DNA of 64,000 bases, taken from Calothrix sp. NIES-4105 (GTDB taxonomy: Bacteria > Cyanobacteriota > Cyanobacteriia > Cyanobacteriales > Nostocaceae). Both the position numbers and the translations under genes were made by a program. The notes beneath the pieces are model-generated. The model was not told where the DNA came from. It searched no databases and was given only the letters and a program-made list of their open reading frames with translations. The stretch covers positions 9,291,717 through 9,355,716 of the forward strand of contig NZ_AP018290.1 in the NCBI RefSeq assembly GCF_002368415.1, given 5' to 3'. Shown here piece after piece: positions 45,596 through 55,501 of this stretch. Within the stretch, counting starts at the first letter, position 1, and each line of letters opens with the position of its first letter.

Positions 45596-45677
45596 TTGCT
45601 AGGGGTGCCTGAGTTAAACCGGGCTGAGATTACACCCTTAACACCTGAGTCTGGGTAATACCAGCGGAGGGAAGCTC
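45596..45677 (+). ncRNA. TPP riboswitch (THI element)
   Basis: Signature blocks in order: AGGGGTGCCT, CGGGCTGAGAT, ACACCCTTAACACCTGA, CTGGGTAATACCAGCG and GGAGGGAAGC. These are the P2/P3 and P4/P5 core of the thiamine pyrophosphate aptamer. It sits 27 bp before thiC, so TPP should switch off thiC expression, probably at translation or by termination. No clear terminator hairpin is visible after the aptamer, so I favour control of ribosome access. Confidence 0.97.
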
Positions 45678-45694
45678 TTTTATGAAGGAAATAA

Positions 45695-47083
<1,389 letters not shown>

Positions 47084-47629
47084 TCCCCCCTAACCCCCCT
47101 TAATAAGGCTATCGTGTACACACAACTCCTTGGCATGGGGGGCAGGGGAGAAGGGAGGCAGGGGGGGTACGGAAAATCAAGCAATTGGAGAGTTGGGGGA
47201 TTAAAAAATCAATTTTGCTTCGGCGCCTGCTTGTAAATATATGCGGGACTGAAAAACCTTTAAAACCATGCCTTTTTGCCACCCCTGCCACCCCTGCCAC
47301 CCCCGCTTTTTAAGACTTATGTGTACACCGTAGCGCGTGGAAGGGGGGAAAATTAAAGGCGTAGGTTGGGTGGAGGCTTTGCGGAACCCAACATTACAGT
47401 TCTGTTCTGACTTTTCACGGGATGTTAAAAACCTCTCCCCCAACCCCGGAACCTGCAAGGAGAGGGGAGCAGTTGTACTCAGGAATTCCCTCGTAGGGAA
47501 GGGGGTTGGGGGTTAGGTTCTACGTTAGTTTTTCCACATGACGTGAAAAGTCAGAGTTCTGTTAGGTTTCTTTGCGATAAAATAGAGAAGACAATATATG
47601 TATATTTGTGTATAAATCAAACCAAGTAA
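47084..47629. repeat. 546-bp gene-free region with two inverted-repeat elements
   Basis: Element one (47108-47334) has ends GCTATCGTGTACACA and TGTGTACACCGTAGC (13 of 15 paired). Element two (47407-47554) has ends CTGACTTTTCACG and CGTGAAAAGTCAG, with CTCTCCCCCAACCCC inside. Between them lies a 'gtaggttgggtggaggctttgcggaaccc' repeat (about 47361). No coding sequence. They are probably MITE-like or replication-slippage derived. Confidence 0.6.
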
Positions 47630-47860
47630 ATGCTTAAATCGATAGAAGGTATTTATCAAAACGGAAAAATTGAACTACTTGAAACACCTGATTTATTAGA
47701 AGGAGCAAAGGTTATTGTTACTTTTGTTCCAACAGATAATTCTGTAGATTTATCTTCTCGTGGGATAGACCCAGAACAAGCAGCAAACTTGCGCGCAAGA
47801 TTACAATGCTTTGCTCTTGACTGGGAACACCCTGATATGGACGCTTACGATGCCTTATAA
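47630..47860 (+). CDS. Antitoxin-like small protein (DUF104/AF2212 type)
   Basis: 76 aa. N-terminus SIEGIYQNGKIELLETPDLLEGAKVIVTF is the beta-barrel pattern of AF2212-like antitoxins that pair with MazF/PemK or PIN toxins. The C-terminus (DWEHPDMDAYDAL) is an acidic tail that would fit the toxin. It overlaps the MazF-like gene by 11 bp. Autoregulation is expected but not visible here. Confidence 0.85.
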   Translation: MLKSIEGIYQNGKIELLETPDLLEGAKVIVTFVPTDNSVDLSSRGIDPEQAANLRARLQCFALDWEHPDMDAYDAL

Positions 47861-48200
47861 TCGTGGACAAATAGTATTAGTTTTGTTTCCAGACTCAAAC
47901 CTTCGCAGTGCAAAACGCCGTCCGGCTCTAGTTGTGCAAGCCGATAACTTAACAACTGGTTTACCACAAACAATTGTTGCAATGATTACCAGTAACTTAT
48001 CGCGCGCTGGGCATCCAAGTAGGGTTTTGATACAAATAGCAACAGAAGAAGGACAACAAACCGGGTTACTACATGACTCAGTTATTATGACTGACAATCT
48101 TGTTACTGTCCTTGAAATAGAAATTGACGGAGTAATTGGCGTTTGGTCGGATATGTCTTCTGTTGATGTTGCGCTGGCACATACTTTTGGGCTTGCTTGA
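47850..48200 (+). CDS. MazF/PemK-like endoribonuclease toxin
   Basis: 116 aa from ATG 47850. The N-terminus YNRGQIVLVLFPDSNLRSAKRRPALVVQ is the MazF SH3-like barrel with the conserved G-x-x-V...F and (K)RRPALV motif. Next comes AMITSN in the T/S-N position and the DSVIMTDNLVTV block. Family members cleave mRNA or tRNA. The longer frame from 47811 overlaps the antitoxin too far; ATG 47850 gives the standard 11-bp coupling. Confidence 0.9.
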   Translation: MPYNRGQIVLVLFPDSNLRSAKRRPALVVQADNLTTGLPQTIVAMITSNLSRAGHPSRVLIQIATEEGQQTGLLHDSVIMTDNLVTVLEIEIDGVIGVWSDMSSVDVALAHTFGLA

Positions 48201-48299
48201 AAATTGGTGGTGCGTAACTGCCATTTTAATTTCTTGTCTTGGTTGTGGTTATTTAATGCAGTTACGCACTTTACTCTTTGTTACATTGTATTGCTTTAG

Positions 48300-49901
48300 C
48301 TATAAGCTCGAAGCTAGAAGCTTTTGACTAATGTAATTAACAGCCTGTTGAATTGTTGTAATTTTTTCAGCATCCTCATCGGGAATCTCAATATCAAATT
48401 CTTCTTCTAAAGCCATAATTAACTCAACAGCATCTAAAGAATCCGCACCTAAATCTTGAATTAAGTTTGTATTCAGAGTTATTGTATGAGCATCAACTGA
48501 TAATTGTCTAGCAACAATAATTTTGACTTTTTGGAATAGACCTACGTTCAAATTATTATCAATTACAGGTTCTATTGCTAGATTTTTTGTGTCTACTTGA
48601 GTCGTTTGAGGGCTATCAGCTAATTCTTCCTCAACTTCATCTTCAGATTCATCTCTAATTTTGAAATAATGATAAAGATTAGCGACAGTTAAATCTGATG
48701 CTTTTTCCAAATTAGATGGTACTAATGTTTTATAACCGACATTTTTACCTTGCTGATTAATATAAAGTTCGTATTCTTGCCGTAGCTCATCATCAAACAA
48801 AAATAATAGCTGGTCGCGCAAAGAGTAAAAATGAGATTTTTCTGCTAACTCTTCGTATATTAATTGCTCTGTTGGCGCCGTTAATACTGCCTCTTGACTA
48901 GTTATCAATTCAAAGTCATTAAAATCAGCACTACTTAAAAGTTTCAATTCAGATGAAGGAAGCGCGCGCATCCAATCAACATGATTTTGCCATGAGTTTA
49001 ATACAGCCAAATCATGCCCGTAAATACGTGTAATCTCAGGAAACAGAAAATCAAGCTCGTCATGAGATTCACAATTACCGATAATACTAACGGTTTCTTG
49101 ACAAATATTGTTTTGTAGCTGAGAAATTCTGTCACTTACTACTGACATTTCGTTCTGTACTTGATAAGTTCCAATAATTCCTTGTTCAATTATCCAAGCG
49201 CACTCAAGTCTCCGCAGGTGCCCAGCAGCACAAGTTTCTTCTAATAAATGGGGGTTTGTATAATCAGCTAAAGCCTCAAACAACATGCCGCGCGCACCAT
49301 CTATTTCAGCATTTCTACGGCTTAAATCTTGTAATTGCATCGCTGAACGAAAGCGGTTTATTGCCTGAAGAAATAACCCATACGCTCGTACTAAAACTAG
49401 ACGATGCTGTTCAAATTTAATATTTTGGGATACCTCTTCAATTAATTGCCTAATTTCTGCTCCTTGGTCTTTTAAAGCTTGTTTAAGGTCAACAAACCCA
49501 TTTTTGACCTCTAGCCGTAACTGTTCAACTTCTTTTCTCAGTTTTAGTGTTTGATGTAAGTTTACTGCTGCTAATGCTACACCCGCTACAGTTCCTACAC
49601 CAATTAATGCTGTAGTAGCTTGCAGTACTCCTAGAGTAGCCTGCATGGTTTGTAAACTACTTAGTACACTTGTAAATCCTTGGTGTGTTTGATACATTTG
49701 CACTCCACCAGTAACGAATTGAGAAGCAGCTAACAGTGGAGATAAAGGGCTGTTATTAACAGTGGCGCCGATAGCGTGGGCAACAAATTGTCCTGTAACA
49801 CTATCTCTGGCAATAGCTATTGGTACCCCATTACTAATAACTTGAGCGTATTTACCTGCTTGAATACCAGCATCAATTAAAGGGGAGAATTGGAAATGCA
49901 T
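48300..49901 (-). CDS. Membrane/coiled-coil protein with C-terminal acyl carrier protein domain
   Basis: 533 aa. The N-terminal 80 residues are of unknown type. A hydrophobic segment lies at about 88-116 ([20 protein letters not shown]), a coiled coil at about 118-165, and a helical region to about 410. An acidic linker follows, then a complete ACP domain at about 456-531. The 4'-phosphopantetheine site is [14 protein letters not shown] (Ser488), followed by [14 protein letters not shown]. Such a free ACP module is usual in fatty-acid, polyketide or lipid synthesis, but no biosynthetic gene is nearby. It is divergent from a TerB-dynamin-like GTPase gene. An acyl chain or pantetheine arm at a membrane GTPase system is plausible; the function is unknown. 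Confidence 0.82.
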   Translation of the reverse strand: MHFQFSPLIDAGIQAGKYAQVISNGVPIAIARDSVTGQFVAHAIGATVNNSPLSPLLAASQFVTGGVQMYQTHQGFTSVLSSLQTMQATLGVLQATTALIGVGTVAGVALAAVNLHQTLKLRKEVEQLRLEVKNGFVDLKQALKDQGAEIRQLIEEVSQNIKFEQHRLVLVRAYGLFLQAINRFRSAMQLQDLSRRNAEIDGARGMLFEALADYTNPHLLEETCAAGHLRRLECAWIIEQGIIGTYQVQNEMSVVSDRISQLQNNICQETVSIIGNCESHDELDFLFPEITRIYGHDLAVLNSWQNHVDWMRALPSSELKLLSSADFNDFELITSQEAVLTAPTEQLIYEELAEKSHFYSLRDQLLFLFDDELRQEYELYINQQGKNVGYKTLVPSNLEKASDLTVANLYHYFKIRDESEDEVEEELADSPQTTQVDTKNLAIEPVIDNNLNVGLFQKVKIIVARQLSVDAHTITLNTNLIQDLGADSLDAVELIMALEEEFDIEIPDEDAEKITTIQQAVNYISQKLLASSL

Positions 49902-50078
49902 TGTTTTAAATTGCTATAAGTTAATTTTTTCGAGCCTAACTTGTTCAGGAAAATTAAAATAACCGTAATTACGCGGTATATAGATAAATTTTGGCTAAGG
50001 ATGTGGGAATACTAAATCCAACTAGTCTATGTACTGTATATATGAATTCTTCCGCGCGTTAGCTCTCAAGTCGTTGAT
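49902..50078. promoter_or_regulatory. Shared divergent promoter region of ACP-fusion and dynamin genes
   Basis: 177 bp between divergent genes. A/T-rich stretches flank it (AAAATAACCGTAATTACGCGG at about 49956 is an imperfect inverted repeat CCGTAATTACG). This region should drive both genes and may bind a common regulator. No known site recognised. Confidence 0.4.
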
Positions 50079-52604
50079 TTGTTGTCACGCATTACTGGGC
50101 AAAAGTTGACTCAAAATCACATTACGGCGCCTGTAACATTTCTGGCAAGTTTAGTCACAGTGTTGCTAGGAGTAATATTTGTAGATGGCGCAGTGGCAGA
50201 AGAGGAAAAGCAAAAGCTGCTAACGATTCTTTATAGATTTAGCACACCTGAAAGTGATGTGCGGCGCCTGACGCATTTGATGATTAAGGGAATTAAAGAA
50301 AACCAGATTTATAAACAAATTAATAATTTACTTACACTCAGCAATTCCCTCTCTGAATCTGAGAAATTGCTAATAATAGCTTTTGGTTATGAAATATCAG
50401 CTATAGATGGTATAGGTTTGACTGAGAAGCAGTATTTAGAAATTATAGGTAAACATTTAGGTATTAACCCTAAATATTTATCAGTTTTAGAGTCAGCGTT
50501 TGCTCATAATAATCATATAGACTATGCAGCTTTAGATGAAGTAAGATTTCGGCTCGAACCGTGTCTATTTAACGAGTTGGATATTGTCTTTGTTAAAGCT
50601 GCGAGTGATATGCTAGCTGCTTTACCTACCAAACCTGAAATACAAGTAACCCAACAAAAGCAAATAGCTTATAGTGGATTAAAAAAGTTTCAAGAAAATC
50701 AAAAAGAACTAGACTATCTTTGTTATCGCGTTTTCCAAGTAGTTGAAGATTGTAACGCGCGTGGTTTCTTGCATAGCAAATTAACCGACGAAGTAGAAGC
50801 AGTTTCTAAAAAATTACAATCTCAGAGTTTTCGATTAGCGGTAGTAGGTGAGTTTAGCCAAGGAAAATCAACATTACTTAATGCCTTGCTAGGTGAAGAA
50901 ATTCAGCCAGTAAGAGCAATTCCTTGCAGTGGTACAGTCACAGTTCTTAAATATGGAACTCAAAAACGAGTAATTTGCCGCTATAAAGATGGAAGTTCTG
51001 AGGAAATTCCTTTTGAGGAATATAAACTCAAAGCAGCGATTTCCAAAGAAGCAGCACTTGAGCATCGCAGTGACGAGCTAGCACAATCTAATATTGCAGA
51101 AATAATTTTTGAGCATCCTGACTTAGAGTTATGTAAAAGTGGTGTAGAAATTCTTGATTCTCCGGGGTTAAATGAACACCCAGAGAGAACAGCAATTACT
51201 CAAAAACTTCTTAAAGATGCAGATGCAGCGATTTTCCTTACAAACGCAATGCGTCTGCTGCCAGAAAAAGAAAAAGAGTTAATACAGGATGTAAGATTAC
51301 ATTTAAATGCGAATAAAGATAATCAGCCTGCTGAAAATCTCTTTGTCGTAGTTAATTTTATGGATTCTCTAGATGATGAACAAGATAGGCAAGATGTTAA
51401 ACAGCGGCTAACAAGCTTTGTCAAGGATAAGAACTTACTAAGCTCTACAGGTGAAAATCGTATCCATTATATATCAGCAAAAGCAGCCTTGAAAGCTATC
51501 ATAAATGGAAATAATGACGAATACAAGAAAACTTTCCAAGCTTTCAGTGACTGTCTCGAAAAATTCCTGACACTTGAGCGTGGCGCCTTAAAAATAAAGC
51601 GCTCTGTAAATGAGGTCAGCGATTTGATTACAAAAAGTTTAGAAGGGCTAAAGCAAGCAGAGAAAATATTAGATGGCAAAGTAGAAATATCTGAAGCTGA
51701 AAAACAGAAAATATTTGAACAAATAGGTGAAGCTAGTGGACGTGATGTTAGAATTCGTATAATGGCTTCTCAATTAATAGACCAAGTAATTGACGAAGCT
51801 GCTGAATCTTGGGATGAGTGGCGCCAAGGATTAGGCGAACGTATGGCTGAAAAAAGTAGATACTGGTATTCTGAACACAGCCCTGTTTGGAGCCAAAATA
51901 AACTTATTCAAGACTACACTAATCAATTTGTTAAAAACTTATCGCAAGAGATAGATGACTGGGGAAATGCACAGCTAAAAGATATTATCCTGCAAAATAA
52001 CTTAAAAATTCTAGATAATAATATCGAGTATGAGCTAGATGCGATTCAATCAGAATTTAAGAACATTGAACAGCAAGTAAAAGCCGATTTTAGTCAACAG
52101 CTTCAATTATCCATTAACGGCATAAACGATGATTTTATGGGTTTAGGGGGAATTGGTGGTGGTTTAGGGATAGGTGGAGCTTTAGCTGCTGGATTAATAG
52201 TGTTTACAGGTCTTGGTTTCGTTGCAGTAATTGTTGCCAGTATAGCTGCTACAATAGCTGGCTCATTCGGTTTGGGAATGTTTGATATTGATGGATTGCA
52301 CGACCAAATCAAGTTGAAAGTTTTTGAAATAGGATTTGAAAAATTTGATGAATCTATCGATAAACTCTCTGAAAAACTCCACGAAATTACTACTTCTGTT
52401 TTTGATACTAAACTTGAATCAGCAAGTAGAGTAATTTCTGAAGCCATCTCACTTTATGAAAATCTCTTACAGCAGCATGAAAAAGCACACCAAGAAACTC
52501 TGGAACAACGTGAAGCAGACAAAACATGGATATGCCAAAAACAGCAAGAGCTTGAACAGCTAAACAATCAAATCGAAGCAATAATCCAACATTACGCTAT
52601 TTAA
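50079..52604 (+). CDS. Dynamin-like GTPase with TerB-like N-terminal domain
   Basis: 841 aa from TTG 50079; no ATG is available upstream of an in-frame stop. The TerB-like region (about 18-125) has VTVLLGVIFVDGAVAEEEKQKLLTIL with acidic DGAVAEEE, and a second such unit with FGYEISAIDGIGLTEKQYLE. The GTPase has the P-loop GEFSQGKSTLLNALLG at about 256-270, the G2 Thr in CSGTVT, G3 DSPGLNE at about 358, and an NFMD G4-like motif. Long helices follow. At about 690-735 is a hydrophobic glycine-rich hairpin (GGALAAGLIVFTGLGFVAVI), the membrane paddle of bacterial dynamin-like proteins. It is expected to bind and reshape membranes on GTP turnover. Confidence 0.9.
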   Translation: MLSRITGQKLTQNHITAPVTFLASLVTVLLGVIFVDGAVAEEEKQKLLTILYRFSTPESDVRRLTHLMIKGIKENQIYKQINNLLTLSNSLSESEKLLIIAFGYEISAIDGIGLTEKQYLEIIGKHLGINPKYLSVLESAFAHNNHIDYAALDEVRFRLEPCLFNELDIVFVKAASDMLAALPTKPEIQVTQQKQIAYSGLKKFQENQKELDYLCYRVFQVVEDCNARGFLHSKLTDEVEAVSKKLQSQSFRLAVVGEFSQGKSTLLNALLGEEIQPVRAIPCSGTVTVLKYGTQKRVICRYKDGSSEEIPFEEYKLKAAISKEAALEHRSDELAQSNIAEIIFEHPDLELCKSGVEILDSPGLNEHPERTAITQKLLKDADAAIFLTNAMRLLPEKEKELIQDVRLHLNANKDNQPAENLFVVVNFMDSLDDEQDRQDVKQRLTSFVKDKNLLSSTGENRIHYISAKAALKAIINGNNDEYKKTFQAFSDCLEKFLTLERGALKIKRSVNEVSDLITKSLEGLKQAEKILDGKVEISEAEKQKIFEQIGEASGRDVRIRIMASQLIDQVIDEAAESWDEWRQGLGERMAEKSRYWYSEHSPVWSQNKLIQDYTNQFVKNLSQEIDDWGNAQLKDIILQNNLKILDNNIEYELDAIQSEFKNIEQQVKADFSQQLQLSINGINDDFMGLGGIGGGLGIGGALAAGLIVFTGLGFVAVIVASIAATIAGSFGLGMFDIDGLHDQIKLKVFEIGFEKFDESIDKLSEKLHEITTSVFDTKLESASRVISEAISLYENLLQQHEKAHQETLEQREADKTWICQKQQELEQLNNQIEAIIQHYAI

Positions 52605-53040
52605 ATGATTGCGGGCTATGTAGAGACGCGATTAAATCGCGTCTCTACCAACCAATTTGATACAAAAGAGGGGTCTAAAGCTACAATCGGAGTGGTTACT
52701 ACTACAGATTACACACAGACACTACTAGCAAAGGACGGGTGTTGACAATACTTTTTTGATTAATATTAGCGACAATACCAAAGGATACAACGGATGAGTT
52801 ATTGCTATCAAACAAAGTCTAGTTATTTAAAATTACCTATCCGTTACATCCTAGAGTCATCCGTTGCCAATCTTGCTTTGTGTCCTTTGTGCCCTTTGTG
52901 GTTTATTCCTCTTACTCTTACTTTCTTCTCTGTGCCCTCAGTGTCTCTGTGGTAAACACATCATATCTATTTGTAATGACTGCACAGGCGAGACGCCCGT
53001 GCTACAACTCATCAAAATTAATGGTACACAATTATTACTC
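52605..53040. repeat. 436-bp gene-free region with palindrome and repeats
   Basis: Holds the perfect GTAGAGACGCGATT/AATCGCGTCTCTAC palindrome with one extra central A (52620-52648). Further on are TATCCGTTACATCC / ATCCGTTGCC (about 52842-52868), a T/C-rich CCTTTGTGCCCTTTGTGG stretch, and GGCGAGACGCCCGTGCTACA (about 52988). No gene seen. Confidence 0.65.
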
Positions 53041-53685
53041 TTAGCCCCCCTTATTAAGGGGGGTTGGGGGGATCAATTCCTTATATCGCTTTTGAATTTC
53101 CTCAATATTAAATACTGCTTCAAACTTTAACCCTTGCGACTCATAAAACTCGGCGCCACCTTGTTTCCTGTCCACAAGCGAAATAACTTCATCAACAATA
53201 TAACCAGCGTCACGTAATCTTGTTACAGCTTTCATTGCTGACTGTCCAGTTGTGACAACATCTTCTAACACAATAACTTTGGCGCCACTTGGTAAAACTG
53301 GCCCTTCAATATACGCTTGTGTACCGTGCCCTTTGGCTTCTTTACGAATAATAAGCGCATATACAGGTTTATTTTCATACGCTGATACAACGCTAACGGC
53401 ACTAACTATAGGGTCGGCGCCTAAAGTTAATCCTGCCACAGCTTGTGTATCTGGTGGCAACATACTTAAAAGTAACCTACCAATAGCCAAGGCGCCAATT
53501 GGATGCAGTGTTACTAGTTTGCCGTTTATATAATATGTACTTTTTGCCCCAGAGGAAAGCACAAAATCTCCCTCCTTGTACGCATCTTGGCAAAGTAAAT
53601 CTAACAACTTGTCACGTAGGGTAGATATATCAGTACGGAAAGCCCAATTATCTGACTTCTGGCTAATTTCAGCGGAATAACTCAT
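53041..53685 (-). CDS. pyrE: Orotate phosphoribosyltransferase
   Basis: 214 aa, normal length. The PRPP motif VIVLEDVVTTGQSA, active-site loop Lys-rich IIRKEAKGHGTQAYIEG, and N-terminal FVLSSGAKSTYYINGKL identify the OMP-forming enzyme of de novo pyrimidine synthesis. The last residues (IPPTPLNKGG) and the stop are read from a dispersed CCCCCCTTATTAAGGGGGG repeat (53043-53064), so the native C-terminus has been altered at its final few codons. Together with pyrG it supplies nucleotides, but the two genes are 48 kb apart. Confidence 0.96.
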   Translation of the reverse strand: MSYSAEISQKSDNWAFRTDISTLRDKLLDLLCQDAYKEGDFVLSSGAKSTYYINGKLVTLHPIGALAIGRLLLSMLPPDTQAVAGLTLGADPIVSAVSVVSAYENKPVYALIIRKEAKGHGTQAYIEGPVLPSGAKVIVLEDVVTTGQSAMKAVTRLRDAGYIVDEVISLVDRKQGGAEFYESQGLKFEAVFNIEEIQKRYKELIPPTPLNKGG

Positions 53686-53812
53686 TACAACTGGTAAAAA
53701 ATTGTGCTACACCAAAGTTGAACTCATCCGAGTTCCCAAACTAAGCATAAATTAAGATGCGCTCATTAAAGCGCACTCACAATAGCTCAATAGTTAATTC
53801 ATTAGGAGTAAT

Positions 53813-54250
53813 TTGATTGTGGATTTAAAGTTTAAATTATTAAGTAGTCTACTTATACTACTTGGGTGTGCAGTTCCATCAGTTGCAGCAGCACAAGAAA
53901 GTACGTCTGATAATGCACCTAACTATGAAACCGTAAGTGACGTAATGGAAAGGGCTTATTTTAAGAATAGTCCGAACTACTACCGTAACCAAGGTATAAA
54001 CCGAGATATTGATTTAATATTAGGCCCTGGTTCTCTGTTCCGCAGTTCTTTTCCAGAAAAAGAAATTGAGAGAGATGCTGACTTGGTAAATGCTCTTTAT
54101 CGAGATGTAATTATGCAGCAAGCAATGAATGACCCGTACATCCGAACTCCAGACCTACCCAATCCTTACAATACATCTTTAATGATGTCTCCACGCATGA
54201 ATCAAGAGAAGCTCAGAACAGGGACTGAGTTCCGCTTTGAACAAAGATAA
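53813..54250 (+). CDS. Secreted cyanobacterial protein, function unknown
   Basis: 145 aa with a clear signal peptide (KLLSSLLILLGCAVPSVAAAQES). The mature part is hydrophilic, with YFKNSPNYYRNQGINRDIDLILGPGSLF, then FPEKEIERDADLVNALYRDV. AGGAG at 53804 precedes TTG 53813 and GTG 53819; TTG lies at 4-5 nt spacing and GTG at about 10, so the start is undecided. No family recognised. It is followed by a hairpin and the tRNA on the opposite strand. Confidence 0.8.
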   Translation: MIVDLKFKLLSSLLILLGCAVPSVAAAQESTSDNAPNYETVSDVMERAYFKNSPNYYRNQGINRDIDLILGPGSLFRSSFPEKEIERDADLVNALYRDVIMQQAMNDPYIRTPDLPNPYNTSLMMSPRMNQEKLRTGTEFRFEQR

Positions 54251-54267
54251 ATAGTGCTGAGTGATGA

Positions 54268-54313
54268 GTGCTGAGTGCTGAGTAGGAATTCTTAAATACT
54301 CAGCACTCAGCAC
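54268..54313. terminator. Long hairpin between secreted-protein gene and tRNA
   Basis: Perfect 17-bp arms GTGCTGAGTGCTGAGTA (54268-54284) and TACTCAGCACTCAGCAC (54297-54313). Followed by TTTC on the plus side. It could terminate both the plus-strand gene and the minus-strand tRNA. The TGCTGAG unit is also a dispersed repeat. Confidence 0.7.
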
Positions 54314-54331
54314 TTTCTACTTTCCACTCAA

Positions 54332-54404
54332 TCCAGGGTACAGGAGTTGAACCTGTCTGGGACGAATTATGAGTTCGTTGCCTAAACCGATCGGCCAACC
54401 CTGG
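54332..54404 (-). tRNA. trnI-CAU: tRNA with CAU anticodon, probable Ile2
   Basis: 73 nt on the minus strand. Acceptor CCAGGGT pairs with ACCCTGG; anticodon stem ACGAA/TTCGT encloses the loop CTCATAA (anticodon CAT); T arm ACAGG-TTCAACT-CCTGT; discriminator A. A three-base-pair D stem GCC/GGC with TCGG loop is seen. CCA is not encoded. The AACTCATAATT anticodon region matches chloroplast and cyanobacterial trnI-CAU, in which C34 is converted to lysidine by TilS so that AUA is read as Ile. The alternative is an elongator tRNA-Met. Confidence 0.85.
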
Positions 54405-54617
54405 AGGACTAAACTAATTATCTATAATAACTCACAAAATCATTTTTGCCAGCTGCCTTAACAAAAAAAATGTGACTTATATAATGTAATGGTAGTTTCC
54501 CGGATTATAATACATAATTTGACTTAGAAATAGTGCAAACTGATATTGATAACCCCTTGTTCCTTTATTTTTTAGTTACATAGCCCAATTATTATTCAAA
54601 CGTGAGTATCGAGAGCA

Positions 54618-55307
54618 ATGAAACTTAATTCTACAGTGCTTCTGACTTTGACTTTACTGACCTTGATGTTGGGAGCTGGTTCTGTAAGCGCAATTATTGG
54701 TTTTGATGTCGGTAGTAAGGCACTTAAAGGTGTAACTACACCCGACGCGCGTCCTACAAGTAAATTTGCTAGCGCTCGTGGCAGTACAGCACATACTGGA
54801 GTCGCACTATTAAGGGAAGAAGAAATATTAAAAATTGTAAAGTCTCGTATTGAGGGTAAAACAAAAGCTGCTAAAGCTAGTAAGTCAGATGATGACGAGG
54901 ATAACAAGGAGAAGCAAAAGCCTGTTGACAAACCACAAGAAACTATAGAATTGCCCCAAGCCGGATTTCCGATTAACTCTAATAACAGCGGTGTGAACTT
55001 TTCTGTACAGTCCGCGCGCTTTTCGGGTGGTGATTTTGTCATGAAAGTCAAAATGCAAAACAAAGGGTCAGAAACTGTACGTTTTTTGTATAGTTTTTTG
55101 GATGTTACCGACGATAAGGGAAGAACACTTAGTCAAAGTACTGAAGGATTACCAGCCGAATTACCGGGAAATAGTTCAGAATTTACAGGAACGGTCAGTA
55201 TTCCTACGCCACTGCTTGATGATGTCAAGAAAATTTCACTTGCTTTAACTGACTACCCAGCGCAAAAAATGCGACTCGAAGTACCTAATATCCCTGTGGA
55301 AAGATGA
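54618..55307 (+). CDS. Exported protein, function unknown
   Basis: 229 aa. A signal peptide (STVLLTLTLLTLMLGAGSVSA) is followed by a Lys/Asp-rich, probably unstructured segment (about 75-110). A C-terminal beta-sandwich-like domain lies at about 115-225 (GVNFSVQSARFSGGDFVMKV, then VRFLYSFLDVTDDKGRTLS). No catalytic motif. Probably periplasmic or thylakoid-lumenal. ATG 54618 lacks a strong ribosome binding site. I do not recognise the family. Confidence 0.8.
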   Translation: MKLNSTVLLTLTLLTLMLGAGSVSAIIGFDVGSKALKGVTTPDARPTSKFASARGSTAHTGVALLREEEILKIVKSRIEGKTKAAKASKSDDDEDNKEKQKPVDKPQETIELPQAGFPINSNNSGVNFSVQSARFSGGDFVMKVKMQNKGSETVRFLYSFLDVTDDKGRTLSQSTEGLPAELPGNSSEFTGTVSIPTPLLDDVKKISLALTDYPAQKMRLEVPNIPVER

Positions 55308-55501
55308 GTCGATTTGTCTTCGACTTCGGAATGGATTTTGGATTGGAAATTTTGGATTAGGGATTTTGGATTATATCAGTCAATATGTACTATATAGTGC
55401 GTTGTCTTTTAATCTAAAATCCAAAATCTTCTAGGGCAGCGGCACGAAGTGCTATCTAAAATTTTAAGTAGGTCGCTTATTTATTGGCGGGTTATTAAGC
55501 A

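Noticed and set aside
54332-54404. tRNA called as initiator tRNA-Met
   Set aside because: The CAU anticodon loop lies within the AACTCATAATT context typical of tRNA-Ile2, and the acceptor lacks the initiator features.
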